64,000 nucleotides of DNA from Hydrangea macrophylla (GCA_033977485.1 CM066991.1:54538850-54602849), one strand, 5' to 3'; counted from the first letter of the stretch, positions 11,462 through 24,021 are shown. Numbers and translations are program-made. Notes: generated by a model from the letters alone, not told the origin.

Positions 11462-11667
11462 GCAATCTTTATTGAAGACCTCTAGATTGAGGCAAATCCG
11501 TTAAAGTCTTCTAGATTGAGGCAAACCCCTGCTGAAGTCCTCTAGGTTGAGACAAATCTGTTAAAGTCTTCTAGACTGAGGCAAACCCCTGCTGAAGTCC
11601 TCTAGGTTGAGGCAAATCCGTTGGAGTCTTCTAGATTAAGGCGAATCCTTGTTGAAGTCATTTATGT
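11462..11667 (+). repeat. Tandem array R2, second copy
   Basis: Same CTCTAG...GAGGCAAA dimeric array as at 625-830, offset by 10837. It ends in diverged half-units before a unique stretch leading to R3. Confidence 0.75.
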
Positions 11668-11764
11668 TGCGGCAATTCATATCGGCGTAGAATGCATTCA
11701 TATCACCAGAAAGAACATAATCGTGAATCTTTGCATCTATATAGCATGAAATTACAGCTCAATC

Positions 11765-13327
11765 GATCAGATGATTTTTTGGAAGACACCGGGGTATAAG
11801 GCGCGTAGCGCATCTCAGTCTTTCAGCGTGGTTCCTGATTTGACACCAGAGTATAAGGCGCGTAGCGCATCTCAGTCGATCAGATGAATTTTGGAAGACA
11901 CCGGGGTATAAGGCGCGTAGCGCATCTCAGTCTTTCAGCGTGGTTCCTGATTTGACGCCAGAGTATAAGGCGCGTAGCGCATCTCAGTCGATCAGATGAT
12001 TTTTGGAAGACACCGGGGTATAAGGCGCGTAGCGCATCTCAGTCTTTCAGCGTGGTTCCTGATTTGACGCCAGAGTATAAGGCGCGTAGCGCATCTCAGT
12101 CGATCAGATGGTTTTTGGAAGACACCGGGGTATAAGGCGCGTAGCGCATCTCAGTCTTTCAGCGTGGTTCCTGATTTGACGCCAGAGTATAAGGCGCATA
12201 GCGCATCTCAGTCGATCAGATGAATTTTGGAAGACACCGGGGTATAAGGCGCGTAGCGCATCTCAGTCTTTCAGCGTGGTTCCTGATTTGACACCAGAGT
12301 ATAAGGCGCGTAGCGCATCTCAGTCGATCAGATGAATTTTGGAAGACACCGGGGTATAAGGCGCGTAGCGCATCTCAGTCTTTCAGCGTGGTTCCTGATT
12401 TGACACCAGAGTATAAGGCGCGTAGCGCATCTCAGTCGATCAGATGAATTTTGGAAGACACCGGGGTATAAGGCGCGTAGCGCATCTCAGTCTTTCAGCG
12501 TGGTTCCTGATTTGACACCAGAGTATAAGGCGCGTAGCGCATCTCAGTCGATCAGATGATTTTTTGGAAGACACCGGGGTATAAGGCGCGTAGCGCATCT
12601 CAGTCTTTCAGCTTGGTTCCTGATTTGACACTGGAGTATAAGGCGCGTAGCGCATCTCAGTCGATCAGATGATTTTTGGAGACACCGGGGTATAAGGCGC
12701 GTAGCGCATCTCAGTCTTTCAGCGTGGTTCCTGATTTGACACCAGAGTATAAGGCGCGTAGCGCATCTCAGTCGATCAGATGATTTTTGGAGACACCGGG
12801 GTATAAGGCGCGTAGCGCATCTCAGTCTTTCAGCGTGGTTCCTGATTTGACACCAGAGTATAAGGCGCGTAGCGCATCTCAGTCGATCAGATGATTTTTG
12901 GAAGACACCGGGGTATAAGGCGCGTAGCGCATCTCAGTCTTTCAGCGTGGTTCCTGATTTGACACCAGAGTATAAGGCGCGTAGCGCATCTCAGTCGATC
13001 AGATGATTTTTTGGAAGACACCGGGGTATAAGGCGCGTAGCGCATCTCAGTCTTTCAGCGTTGGTTCCTGATTTGACGCCAGAGTATAAGGCGCGTAGCG
13101 CATCTCAGTCGATCAGATGATTTTTGGAAGACACCGGGGTATAAGGCGCGTAGCGCATCTCAGTCTTTCAGCGTTGGTTCCTGATTTGACACCAGAGTAT
13201 AAGGCGCGTAGCGCATCTCAGTCGATCAGATGAATTTTGGAAGACACCGGGGTATAAGGCGCGTAGCGCATCTCAGTCTTTCAGCGTGGTTCCTGATTTG
13301 ACACCAGAGTATAAGGCGCGTAGCGCA
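11765..13327 (+). repeat. Tandem array R3, second copy
   Basis: Same 112-bp dimeric array as at 928-2490, about 14 units, offset by 10837. One unit differs from its partner by GCGCATAGCGC in place of GCGCGTAGCGC (A at 12198), which breaks the small palindrome. Confidence 0.9.
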
Positions 13328-13797
13328 TCCTAGACGATTAGATGACTCTTGAAGAATGTCAGAGAATTAAACATAGTAAGCGCATCTATGACGGTCATGA
13401 CTCTCCCAGAATGGGATGACATCATGAGTAGAATGGCATAGGTTGTTTTTTGGTACTAAGAAAGAACAATATGTCGCATAGGCATTATATGGAGCACGAA
13501 ATTGCTTGAGCACGTGCATCACAATAAGATAGGTGCATTCATCCGTGTGACTATTTGCGTTTGTGTATGTTTGGCTCCTGCCCGAACTACGTCTTGGTCT
13601 GATTCCTGAATGGATACGTAGGCAGCTCATCATCGAGCACGACCAGCATGAACCATTGCCGCACGCATGTTCTTTTTTGCAACGCATTTTGTTTTTACCT
13701 AAATTCGACGGTCTGGTCAAAGGCTTGTCTTCACACAGGCTTCGACATTCACTTGTGACACGCGTTGCTCCACAAGCTCTGTCGAAGAGGGGCAAAC

Positions 13798-16700
13798 TGT
13801 AGACACCCCAATTTTGACCAAACGTCGAATTAAGGGGAGTGTTACCTCTATGATCCGATGATGACGATGTCCGAACTAACCTAGGACTTCCACAGGTGAT
13901 TCAAACTCTTCCGAAAGCTCTTTCAATTTAAAAATAAAAGAAAAAGGAGAGAAATTCAGCATGAACCCCGAAAAACAAAGTCAACAGTTGACCCAGTGAA
14001 AAGTCAACGGGTCAAAAGGGAGTCAATCATAAAATTTTCGAATTTCAAGATGAAAAGTCCCGGTAATTGTTCATTGGGTCTCCCTTATGCTAGAAATGAT
14101 TTTTAAGAATTTTTAAATGAAAGGAATCATGGTGAAATCGAAAGGCTTTTAAGGAGAATTGTGCAGAAAATCGATATTTTGCCTTCGGAGGGAGTGTTGA
14201 CTTTTTTTCCTTAAGGATTTTGATTTTTTAGATATTTTTATTGAATCCAAATGGGGGGTATTTCCTTAATTACATTTAATGTCTTAAGTAAATACATAAA
14301 TTAAACGACATTTACTTAAATGACATGAAATGAAATTAAGGTGCTGAATAGTGCTGAATTGCAGTGCAGAGTGCTGCATTTTTGTGAAAGCTTGTCCGAA
14401 ATTAGGTCAAGCTTATACCTTCAATGTGGCGGCGGAAATTAGGGTTTTGGCTACGAAATTTCCAAAATGCCCCCCTAAAGATTGCCTATAAATAGAAGAT
14501 GTATATCCCTTGTTTGAGAGGGAGAACATTAGAATGTTAAAGGGGAACATTAGAATGTTGGGAGTCCTTTATTGATTCTCACCCAAAATCAAGAGAGTAT
14601 TAGAGAGGTTTGTTGGAAGAAAGAGCAAAGGAGGAGCTTAATCACCATTTGGAAGGCCTTAAAGCAACCAAGAAGTTGAGGATCATTAGAGGTAAAACTC
14701 TAAACTAATTAGTTCAATGGTTGAAGCTTAATAAAATTTTGAAGAAAAGCCTTGGTCATTTCCTTTTGATTATGTTTATCTCCTTGGATTTATAAGACTT
14801 TCAATGTCTTACTTAAATCCATGTGTTTAGAGTCCTTCAATGTCCTTATAAACTCATGATTCATGAGGGGATTGAGGTTTATTTTTAGTATATTGAGTTA
14901 ATGAGTCCAAACTTCATCCATAGTTTGAGATCATTACTTTGAGGTTTTATGAAGTCCTTCATACTTCATTGAAACCCATGAGTTCAAGTGTTATTAGTCT
15001 CCAATGACCATCAAATGGTAGGAGAAGTAGCCTAGTTTAAGTCCATCTCCATGGCTTAAGCTAATCTTTTTCTTAGGTTTGAGGAGTTCTTCATACTTCA
15101 TTTTAAACCTACATGTATGTGTGTCTTTAGTCTCCAATAACCATCAAATGGTAGGAGAAATAGTTTGAATCTAATCTAATCCCTATGGTTTAGGTTCATA
15201 TGTCTCAAGATTTTATGAAGGTCATTCATACTTCAATGAAATCTCTAAATATCGATGTCTTTAGTCTTCAATGACCATCAAATGGTAGAAGAAATGGTTT
15301 GGTTTTAAGTCCAACTCATTGGTTTGATAGTTGGGGTTAACAAACAAAAGTTGAACTTGATAAATGAAAACAGTGAGTTCACAAACTGTTTTTGATCAAA
15401 GATTTTTAGTTCGAAATCTAACCGTTGAAATCAAGTGAAACCAACGGGAAAGTGTCAATAACACATTAATCTACCACTGTAATTTTTGTTTTAAGGTGGT
15501 TTTATGTTTAGAGGGGTTTGATCATGAGTTTTGTGAGTCGACTACAATCTGCCCAGAGTTTCAGAACAGTAAAACGTTTTTGAAATTAGTAAATCAGAGC
15601 TTTAATAAAGTATTTGTGACCCAAAATAATTTTTCCTAAGCAGATTAATGTGTTAGGAAACCACCCTAAAAAGAACAAAGCAATTCTGATCTTTTTACTA
15701 TTTTTAAAAAATCAAACAAAATCTCTGGACAGAGAGTTGGGAAGTGCTGAGTGATGTTTAGTGTTTGCCCAATTCCCGGAGATCTAACCGTTCAAACCTT
15801 GATTTTCTTTTTGGGTTAGAAACTAGACTCACAGAGGCATATTGAGTCCAAAAATCATCAAGATCAAACCACGAGAGCCATGCCTTTTATTTCTTTAAAT
15901 TTCGGGTCTGCTCTCTGTAATTTATAAAAAAAAAAAAAAAAACTGCTACTATTTTTGTCCAATCTTATTTATTTCAACTCAAATGGTTCCCTAATGTCTT
16001 GGGACCCAAATCATGATTTGAATAACGATAATTTAGCTTAAATCCAGAGGCTAAGTGATCCAAATTAGTGAATAAATCCATGTTTTATTCTTGTTCACAT
16101 TCATTCATTCATGTACATTAATGCTTATGATTAGAACTAGCTAATGAATAAAGTTGGATTTCATGCTTATTAGATTTAAGCTAGAGGATCATGATTGATT
16201 GTTTTGATATCATATTATTATATGAAGCATGTGGACTAATCTTTGTTTTGTAGCGCATTTGAGGTACAATTTCTCATCCCCTCTCTAGTTTATTGCATTT
16301 TTTGATTTTATTGATTTTTTTGACTTAATGCGCGATACCTTAGAATTAAGAATTGTTTTACTTGTATATATGGATTAGAGACCCTTTTTTTTCTTAGGTT
16401 TTACCTATTCGCATGCATTTGCACGTTTAAATATTCACGGCCGGATCCCGGGTAAGTTTCCTAGTTCCTTATTCGCATATCATCTTGCTTGCTATTTGAA
16501 CTATATGGCTTTTGAATGATATTTTGTCATTTGCAATCTTATACCCTTTGGACATGCTTTTGTAATGTATATGTAATACCTATGTATTATTTGAGGGCAC
16601 ATTTAAATTAATAATTCGATTAGAAGGATGTTGAGTAGAGGCCTATCGCAAGATAGGATGAGAGAGGGTGTTTTAGTCTGGCGGGCTCCTTCCTCTCTCA

Positions 16701-16864
16701 TTCCATAATCCCCGGACCTAGTTAATCTCTGGTTTCTAAAAAGATCAGTTTGCTTTAAAGATGGTTTCTTAATTTTTCCTTTTAAAAATTAAGTGGCGAC
16801 TCATTTGTTTTAGAAATTGATTTTAAAAGAAAAGCTGTGGGTAAGTCAACCTGCGATATCCACA
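13798..16864 (+). repeat. Element A 3' LTR
   Basis: Partner of 2961-6027, with the same TGTAGACACC start and ATATCCACA end and the same length (3067 bp). It is preceded by AGGGGCAAAC and followed by gag sequence of element B rather than a PBS, so it is the terminal LTR. Element A therefore inserted into B's gag. Confidence 0.9.
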
Positions 16865-17414
16865 GACTGGAGCTAATACTTAGCTTTATCTTTTAGAGAA
16901 AATGGGAAAAGACGCAATTTTAACTCATCGTCGGTTAAGTTCTGTATTTTTAAAGTAGCACAAATATCCTGAAGTCTCCTAAATGTTGATATGGGTCCTC
17001 TTTCACATGACCATGGAATGAGAGGAATAGCGCGATGGTAGATGACTTTATCTCAAAGTGAGATGCCGTCACCTTCGATAATTCTATGCATGATGGTGAT
17101 GTGTAGGCCGTACGAGTGAAATACTCTTTTAGCGGAGGAGGCGGGAGTATATTAAGGTTATTTCCGCTATTACCGTTGTTTCCTAAGTCGGCCATTGGAA
17201 TAGGGCCAATGATATTCAAGCGTGGTTTATTTAGTCTTTTTCGGGTACTTCGTATTTCGGACTCAAACAACGACGACGGTTTTGGTGTCGAATCGTCGTC
17301 TAGCATCAACCAAGCTCTAGAAGCTTGAGTTGAGGACCTAAGGACTCTAAGGGTACGTTCAAGTTCAAGATTAAGCGGATTTAATTTAGGTTTACTCGAA
17401 CGGGTACAAAACAT
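16865..17414 (-). pseudogene. Athila-type gag, N-terminal fragment, frameshifted (element B)
   Basis: Reading leftward from an ATG at 17414, about 150 residues match the N-terminal gag of Athila-type elements: a basic start, a Gly/Asn-rich linker with a PPPPLKEYFTRTAY segment near the middle, then the capsid start (ASHFEIKSSTIALF, then DPYQHLGDF). Soon after LGDF the reading frame shifts by one base. The next frame continues recognisable capsid sequence until a stop where the family has Trp. The gene is then cut at 16865 by element A. The family role is particle assembly and RNA packaging; this copy cannot make full-length protein. The rest of B should continue left of element A. Confidence 0.75.
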
Positions 17415-17987
17415 AAAATAAACAAAAAAATGACTGACTCAACAAAAACAAAAAGCAATCACACATATAATCAAGCACACAGTACTACTATGATGTATGT
17501 AACTATCCTTTATGCAGTGATTCACGTCAAAACAAAAATAAACAAAAACAACGACTGACTCAACAAAAAAAAAAAAGCAATCACACAAATAATCAAGCAC
17601 ACAGTACTACTATGATGCATGTAACTATCCTTTATGCAGTGATTCGCGTCAAAGCCCAGCGCCCCGGGTTTCCTAGCTAATGCAGTGCTCACTCCACGCC
17701 TAACCTAATGCAAGTAATTGTGTCTCAGCGCCCTAACTTACAGTGATTTAATGCAAAATTTAAAAGAAGCAATTTATAAAAATAAAAAAATCGCGTAAGC
17801 TCCTTTGATGTGCTAAGCTCTTCCACTCCGAAACGCTAGAATTTGAATCACTTGAGAAACTACAAAACAAAGAGAAAAGTTAGTGCCTCAAATTAAAAAA
17901 ATAATAATAATAAGAAGATTACTACCTAATCTAATATTTACGAATTAACTAAACTAAGATTATAAAACTAAAAGTAGTAATTTGCAA
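17415..17987 (-). other. Element B leader with a 121-bp tandem duplication
   Basis: Between PBS and gag start. A block of about 105-120 bp containing GACTGACTCAAC and TCAAGCACACAGTACTACTA occurs twice, starting near 17431 and 17552. The copies differ by a few bases and by poly-A length. No coding signal. Confidence 0.65.
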
Positions 17988-18005
17988 TCCCCGGCAACGG
18001 TGCCA
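17988..18005 (-). other. Primer-binding site of element B, tRNA-Asp type
   Basis: On the minus strand the sequence is TGGCACCGTTGCCGGGGA, five bases after the LTR end. The near-identical TGGCGCCGTTGCCGGGG is the usual Athila PBS, complementary to the 3' end of tRNA-Asp. It fixes orientation (minus) and the LTR boundary at 18011. Confidence 0.8.
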
Positions 18006-18010
18006 AAAAT

Positions 18011-19494
18011 TGATCTTGTCAGAATCAAGATATAAAAGTATTCTTTACTTTCTAAGGATTTGTAGTGTGGAAGTAAGGGTCGAACCCATAGAGATTGAAA
18101 TACTAAAGCACTTTAATTTTAAAACATAAATCTAGTTAATTAAGGGATTTGATTTTAATTAAACTAAGAACAATTAAAATAAATCTAAACTATGGAAGCA
18201 ATTAAAAGTTGTTTTAAACGATATTTAGAGTGAACCTATAGCTAGGATTGTAAATCCACCATTAGCTTCATAATAAGGGTATTCATGCATTCAATTAGTT
18301 TATTACATTGGATGATAATGGCAAATTGTAGCTACAAGCCCAATTCCTCCGTCAAGAAGATAACTACGACTTAAGCACCAACATAATTCATCTTCGGTTG
18401 ACACGGATTGTCTCACACTAAACTAGGGTTGCAGCACAATCCGTCTTTCCTAGGCATAAACTATTCGGCTACTTGATATTATAATTCAATTAAGCACTAT
18501 TACATGTAAATAATCCATACAAACATAGCAAATATAGATCATTGAGCACATCATATTCAAAATAGATCTAAGACAAGAATAAACTTTGAAAGTAATGATT
18601 TAATCAATAGAGTTCGATTTTATTATTTAAAATCCTCGAAACATGTAATCATTATCCATACATAATAAAACTAAAAGAAAAACATAAATAACACCCTATT
18701 ACTTGGCTAGGGTTTCATTGAAACCCTAGATCTTGGTTTAAGCGGCCATGTAATCAAGGATTGGCAAGAGGTTGATGGAGGAGGCCATGAGAATCCCTGG
18801 TCTTCTTTTTCTTCTCCTTGCTTTCCTTTCTTCGATGGCTGAAGTTTTAATTGTATATGGATGTATCTAATGTTGTGTAACTACAAAATTGATTTAGAAT
18901 AGGATTTATATAGAGTTTGGAAGGATTTAGGAAGCTTTCCTAAGCCAAATCGCACTAAAACTGCTGTTTTTACGTTTCTGGACGTATTCAGCCAATTCAG
19001 ATCGCACAGGAGTCTTTAGAACCTCAAAATACGCATTTTTCACTTTTTCAACGAGTCGCTCACGCGGGTCGCTCCAGTGACCTGGCCATTTTTCCATTTT
19101 TCTCTGATTTTCTCAACTTTGCGCACCAATCGTAGAATTGTGATAACATTTGACTCGGATCTCGTATTGACTCACTATTTGTGGCCACGCGTCCATAACT
19201 CGAAGATCTACATTTTATATCTCTGGAGAAATTTCTCAAATCTGAAGTATTCCTTGTCAAAAATGCAATTTTCTGAGGCTACTACTGCATTCAACTTTCA
19301 CCTGAATCATCTTTTGAGCCCAGAATGACTTCCAAAGCCACTAATCATTGGATTTTTGTGCATATTCAAGTTAAAGTTCCAAAACCTATAAAATATAGAA
19401 TACTTATTAAAAAACACTTAATAACTAAATGAAATGGGCTAACAAAGCATAATTTTAAGGCCTATAGTCGGAAACTATTCATCGCCAATCATCA
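18011..19494 (-). repeat. Element B 5' LTR (Athila-like, minus strand)
   Basis: The inner boundary (18011) is fixed by the PBS. The outer boundary near 19494 is my estimate, from a TGATG start and the loss of B-like sequence beyond. The promoter is on the minus strand, with a TATA-like TCTATATAA at about 18907. R-U5 resembles the C LTR (22432-23850) in inverted orientation, sharing the AAACCCTAG palindrome and the terminal GACAAGATCA/AACAAGATCA. The U3 parts are largely different. A short CG-rich cluster (GAGTCGCTCACGCGGGTCGC) is at 19053-19072. Confidence 0.65.
18707..18729. promoter_or_regulatory. Palindromic telobox pair in element B LTR
   Basis: Arms CTAGGGTTTCA and TGAAACCCTAG are perfect inverted repeats around a single T. 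Each contains the plant telobox AAACCCTA. The same 11-bp arms around a single A occur at 23121-23143 in the C LTR. Confidence 0.7.
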
Positions 19495-22431
19495 ACTGTT
19501 GAATGGGGGTGATGAAGGTGTAGTTTGGGAATATGAACCTTAAATTAAATAAATTTAACACTGTTGATCAACCTTCCAAGGATGACGATTACCCATGTGT
19601 GGTGGAGAGTGGAGTTAGACAAGCTAATGGACCCAATAACATAATAAACATGAATAAAAGGAAGGAGATAATGCACAATGAACAGAAAAATCCTAATAAC
19701 CCGGATCCTAATGATGAATTTACTTGAAAGGTAAGAAATCAATTTGAACATGATTAGGGGGAACCGTTGCTCGAGTTAAAAAATAATGACATTATTTCTG
19801 TTTTCGACCAGAGTCTCTCTCTTATCTTCAAGGGCACAAAGACTGAGTTTCAGCCTCCATGAGTCTTGAGCTAGAATGGTCTAGCTGAAGACGTAAAAGA
19901 CTGCGCTTCTTGGGAGGCAACCCAAACTTTTATCATTTTGTTTTCTCCTTTTTGTACACTTTTTGGGTCATTTTGAGTCAGTTTTGGTCGTTCTGGGCAG
20001 GTTTGGGGGTCGAGGTCAATGTATTTTGAATTTATTTACATTGACAGGAAGAGAAAAGAGAAAGAGAACATGTCGCGTGCGCGACCTGCTCATGCAACGT
20101 GTAGCTAGCACGAGATTTTGCCTTAGGAAAAAAAATTTCAAACTTTTGTATATATGCCTCGGATTTATGTCGCGCCTCAAATCGGATGCGCGAGGGGTCA
20201 CTCGCGCGACGGGGGAAATTTGTGTTCTTTCTCTTTTGTTCTTTTCTTCTCACTACCAACCCTTACGTATGTGTCTGTTCTTTTCTGTTTGCTCTCTTAG
20301 GCCCCTTTTAGATCGAGTCTTTCTTTGTTTTGTTAGTTCATTTTATGCTTATTCTTTCTAACGTTCGTTGAGGTTTTCGGTTATAGTTTAGTTTTTTAAC
20401 AAGCACGTCGTGGTCTGCATTACATATATCGTTGTTATTTTGTTTGTTTATTTTCTTTGGTCAAGTATTTACAGGTGAATTAGTGGATCCATTTGGAGCA
20501 ATTGAACTTTATCACCATATTCATATATGTTTACTTGGTTTGTGATTGCTGAGATCGAGGTAATGTCGTTCCTTCTTTACGTACTCTCCTTTCTTTCATT
20601 TTATAATTTCATTGGGGATAATGAAAGGTTTAGGTTTGGGGATATGCACTCATATGCACATTATTTTGCACTAATTTTTTCAAAAAAATTTCAATACTTG
20701 TGCTTAAATAAACGATGTTACTGATGTTTTTGTAATCTCGAGTCGATACTTCTTGTTATGTAACTTGGATTGACGATAGAATGGTAAACATGAGAAGATG
20801 TGGTTAAACATTTGCTAAAGTCATGATGCGACATTTAGGATATGTATCGTTCGAATCGTAGTTTTATATCATAGATTTGCACACAAAGCTATGCATTGCA
20901 CGTAGTCATATGGATGCATGTTTGATGTGAATTGTAATATGATTCAGATCTCTAGATAACACGTAGTGTGGAGACTAGACCCAGTGAGGTTTTGAGCCTA
21001 TCTTTTCATTTTAGAGGATTATAAATACATCTTGTATTTGTCGAATTTCATTGAAATAGCGCATTAACTCATTGTTTAGTCTCATTATTCTTGTTTTGGT
21101 TAATAGTCAAGTTAAAATATTTACTATCATGCTAAATAATCTTCCGTTGCAAATATTGAAGAACCATATGACCATAGGAGATGATGGTAGGCCCTCTGCA
21201 TTTGACCTATCTGGATAAATGATAAATTTCCTTAGTTCGTCCCATTGAGCTATTAAAATACCCTTTTTCTTTAATCACCATTATCCTTTTTTTGCTCCAA
21301 CTTGACCAACTTGGAGTTCACCACCGAGAGATTCGTCAACTTTTACTGTTGATAAGGCGGTGTGTCGATTGAGAAGAAGAAGAAGAAAACAAGATGATGT
21401 TTGGGGCAGTTGCCTTGGTATTCAATGAATATTTGTTTCAAAAGCAACGAAAAAGAAAAAAAAAAGAAGAAAGAAGAAAAAAAAAAGAAGAAAGAAAGAA
21501 GAAAAAAAAAAAGAAAAGGAAGAAATTTATATATATATATATATATATATGTATATGAAAAGAATAGAATAAAAAGATGAAAGTTGGTAGAAGAATGAAA
21601 AAAAGAAATTGAATATGCCTTATAGTGCCATTCTGAAGATTACTTGATGAATCCGTTCTATTCTTTTTCATTGCCTGAGCCACGTTACAACCTTTGAAAA
21701 GTCCTATTTGATCCTAGGAAACATAGTTTGGATATGTAAATGATGGAAGAGGGTTATTAAAACATGGTAACGATTGATTTTTCTTGACTATTGCCATCCT
21801 ATCCATGAGACTACTGTTCTTTCGTGTCATGCGTCTTTTACAAGATATATGTGAGCATTTCTCGTTTTGAAAACATATTTCCTTTGCTCCCATATATTAG
21901 AGAGATTACATATTTCTGAACATTTCATTTGAGAGTGTAATTAACATTGTGACATTCGTAGTCGAACCATAGTTAGATGGTTATCCAAGTTATATTCCAA
22001 ATTCATGACATGCGCGTGTTCATTTGACTACCACATCACACATGTGCAATTTTATGAGAAACTCTATTGATTTATACATGCATGTGCTTGGGATTATTTT
22101 TCATGACGTAGGTAGACGTTTGATTCCATTTCTTTTTGTTCGTTATTCTATTTCAAATCACTGTTTTACGATAAGAAGTACTGAATGTTCTGTTTTTTTC
22201 AATAAAACTTTTTAAATTTAGAATGAAATAAAGATGGTTATGGGTGACTTGTTGACGAGAACCCTCACGAGACTTCACTCATCTGACTAGGGACACCTAG
22301 AAGTTTAAAAGGCTTGTTGCATATGCTAAATGAAATAGTGATTCATGAAAAAATGGAGTAGAATTTTTGTTAGTAGTTTTATTTTTCTGTTCTTTTTGCT
22401 CGAGGACTAGCAAAATGTAGGTTTGGGGGTG
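19495..22431 (+). mobile_element. Element C 3' internal region (Athila-like), non-coding
   Basis: Degenerate sequence with no recognisable gene. At 19903-19925 it carries GCGCTTCTTGGGAGGCAACC, a phrase I recognise as widespread after the coding part of Athila-type elements. At 22405-22431 the sequence CTCGAGGACTAGC then AGGTTTGGGGGTG is the usual end of this group's 3' UTR with the polypurine tract. It also holds CG-rich TCGCGTGCGCGAC clusters (20074-20086 and 20169-20212), an AAG-rich tract (21445-21520) and a (TA)n run (21526-21552). The frame at 19533-19727 has no family match and is not called. Confidence 0.65.
22418..22431 (+). other. Polypurine tract of element C
   Basis: TAGGTTTGGGGGTG immediately precedes the TGATCGGGAG start of the LTR. 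The TTTGGGGGT form is typical of Athila elements. Confidence 0.7.
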
Positions 22432-22605
22432 TGATCGGGAGTAAACAAGTCCTAATTACACGCCTTAATTCACATTTGTTAGCACTTTTTATCCTGTTTG
22501 TGTGTATTTACTTTATTTTCTATTTTCTAGTAGGTTTTTGAATAAAGCAAGGGTTCCAGGCTAAATAAGGAGTAAAAACAGAAGAAAAGAAGCAGAAAAA
22601 GCCAC

Positions 22606-22697
22606 CTCGCGCAAGCGGCCCGCTCGCGCGACAATCAAGCACCTCGCTCACGCGACTTGTACCAAAAACGCGCTCGCGCAGTTCGCTCGTGTGACCT
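22606..22697. promoter_or_regulatory. CG-rich palindromic motif cluster upstream of the element C promoter
   Basis: Motifs of the form CTCGCGCRAS alternate with phrases such as GCGGCCCGCTCGCGCGAC. There are about six CGCG-centred copies in 92 bp of otherwise AT-rich DNA. The cluster lies about 150 bp upstream of the likely TATA region. Confidence 0.6.
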
Positions 22698-22934
22698 GTA
22701 CAGAAAAAGTTAAAATACGTATTTCTGTGTGCTGAAGACTACCACACGAATGGAATTGCCTAATTACGGCCAGAAACGTAAATAAAGCAGTTTTAGTGCA
22801 CTTAGATTTAGGAAAGCTTCCAAACTTGCTCCAAAACTACATATATCATATTCTAATTCAATTTTGGGGTTACACAACATTATACACATCCTTTTACAAC
22901 TAAAACTTCAACCATTGAAGAGAGGAAAGCAAGG

Positions 22935-23134
22935 AGAAGAAGAAGAAGACCAAGGATTCCCATGGCCTCCTCCATCAACCTCTTGTCATTCATCGCTTCT
23001 ATGGCCGCTTAGACCTATATCTAGGGTTTCAATGAGAAGAAGAAGAAGACCAAGGATTCCCATGGCCTCCTCCATCAACCTCTTGTCATTCATCGCTTCT
23101 ATGGCCGCTTAGACCTATATCTAGGGTTTCAATG
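22935..23134 (+). repeat. 100-bp tandem duplication in element C LTR
   Basis: The segment containing CAAGGATTCCCATGGCCTCC starts at 22951 and again at 23051, giving a period of exactly 100 bp. The copies look identical. In the first copy the telobox palindrome lacks its right arm; the duplication junction lies there. Confidence 0.85.
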
Positions 23135-23855
23135 AAACCCTAGAAAATTAATAGGGTGTTATTTATGTTTTTCTTTTAGATATATTATGTATGGATGATG
23201 ATTACATGTTTCAAGGATTTTGAATAATAAAATCGAACTTATTTTAATTAAATCGTTACTTTCAAAGTTTATTCTTGTCTTAGATCTATTTTGAATGTGA
23301 TGTGCTCAATGATCTATATTTGCTGTGCTTGTATGGATTATTTATATGTAATGGTGCTTAATTGAATTGTGATATTAAGTATTCGAATAGTTCATGCCTA
23401 GGGAAGACGGAGTGTGCCGCAACCCTAGTTTAGTGTGAGACACTCCGTGCCAACCGAAGATGAATTATGTTGATGCTTGAAACGTAATTATCTTCTTGAC
23501 GGAGGAATTGGGCTTGTAGCTACGATTCCCCATTATCATCCAATGTAATAAGTTAATTGAATGCATAAATACCCTTATTATGAAGCTAGTGGTGGATTTA
23601 CAATCCTAGGTTCAATTCCCATATTTATTAAAACAAGTTTTAATTGCTTTCATAGTTTAGATTTATTTTCACTATTCTTAGTTAAAATTAAAATCAAAAT
23701 CAAAGCTCTGTTTTCTTAATTAACTAGACTTAGGGTTTTTAAAATTAAAGTACTTTAGTAATTCAATCTCTGTGGGTTCGACTTTTACTTCCACACTACA
23801 AATCCTTAGAAAGTAAAGCATACTTTTATATCTTGATTTTAACAAGATCAAAGGC

Positions 23856-23966
23856 CTAAGAGGTATCAACTCATAGATCTTACCTCGAGGAGTTCAAATA
23901 CAAAATCTGGGTTAAAACTGATGAACTAAAGGTTGTCGAACGGCATTGTAAAGGTACAGAGTGTCT

Positions 23967-24021
<55 letters not shown>

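Larger units (their letters stand above)
2961..16864 (+). mobile_element. Element A: large non-autonomous Tat/Ogre-like LTR retrotransposon
   Basis: Two LTRs of 3067 bp (2961-6027 and 13798-16864) bracket a 7.8-kb internal region. LTRs begin TGTAGACACC and end ATATCCACA. A tRNA-Arg-type primer-binding site follows the first, and a purine tract (AGGGGCAAAC) abuts the second. The only coding segment is a 313-codon gag-like ORF; no protease, RT, RNase H or integrase is visible, so the element would depend on proteins from a relative. Very long LTRs, this PBS and tandem-repeat-rich DNA before the 3' LTR are known traits of the Tat/Ogre group. LTR copies are nearly identical (one difference noticed, T at 5998 versus C at 16835), implying recent origin or an assembly duplication. 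The five bases after the 3' LTR are GACTG, the candidate target duplication; the matching copy should lie left of the window. Confidence 0.85.
22432..23850 (+). repeat. Element C 3' LTR (Athila-like, 1419 bp)
   Basis: Starts TGATCGGGAG after the polypurine tract and ends AACAAGATCA. It includes a cluster of CTCGCGCGAC-type palindromes (22606-22697), a weak TATA region (near 22843), a 100-bp tandem duplication (about 22935-23134), and the telobox palindrome at 23121-23143. The next five bases, AAGGC (23851-23855), are the candidate target duplication. Sequence beyond is family E LTR, so C inserted into E1. Confidence 0.8.

Noticed and set aside
19533..19751. Small frames near the start of element C sequence
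   Set aside because: No family match and overlapping frames on opposite strands; likely decayed element sequence.
18011..23850. B and C LTRs as the two ends of a single element
   Set aside because: They are in opposite orientation, their U3 parts differ, and gag/PBS lie on the outer left side of B; two separate insertions explain it better.
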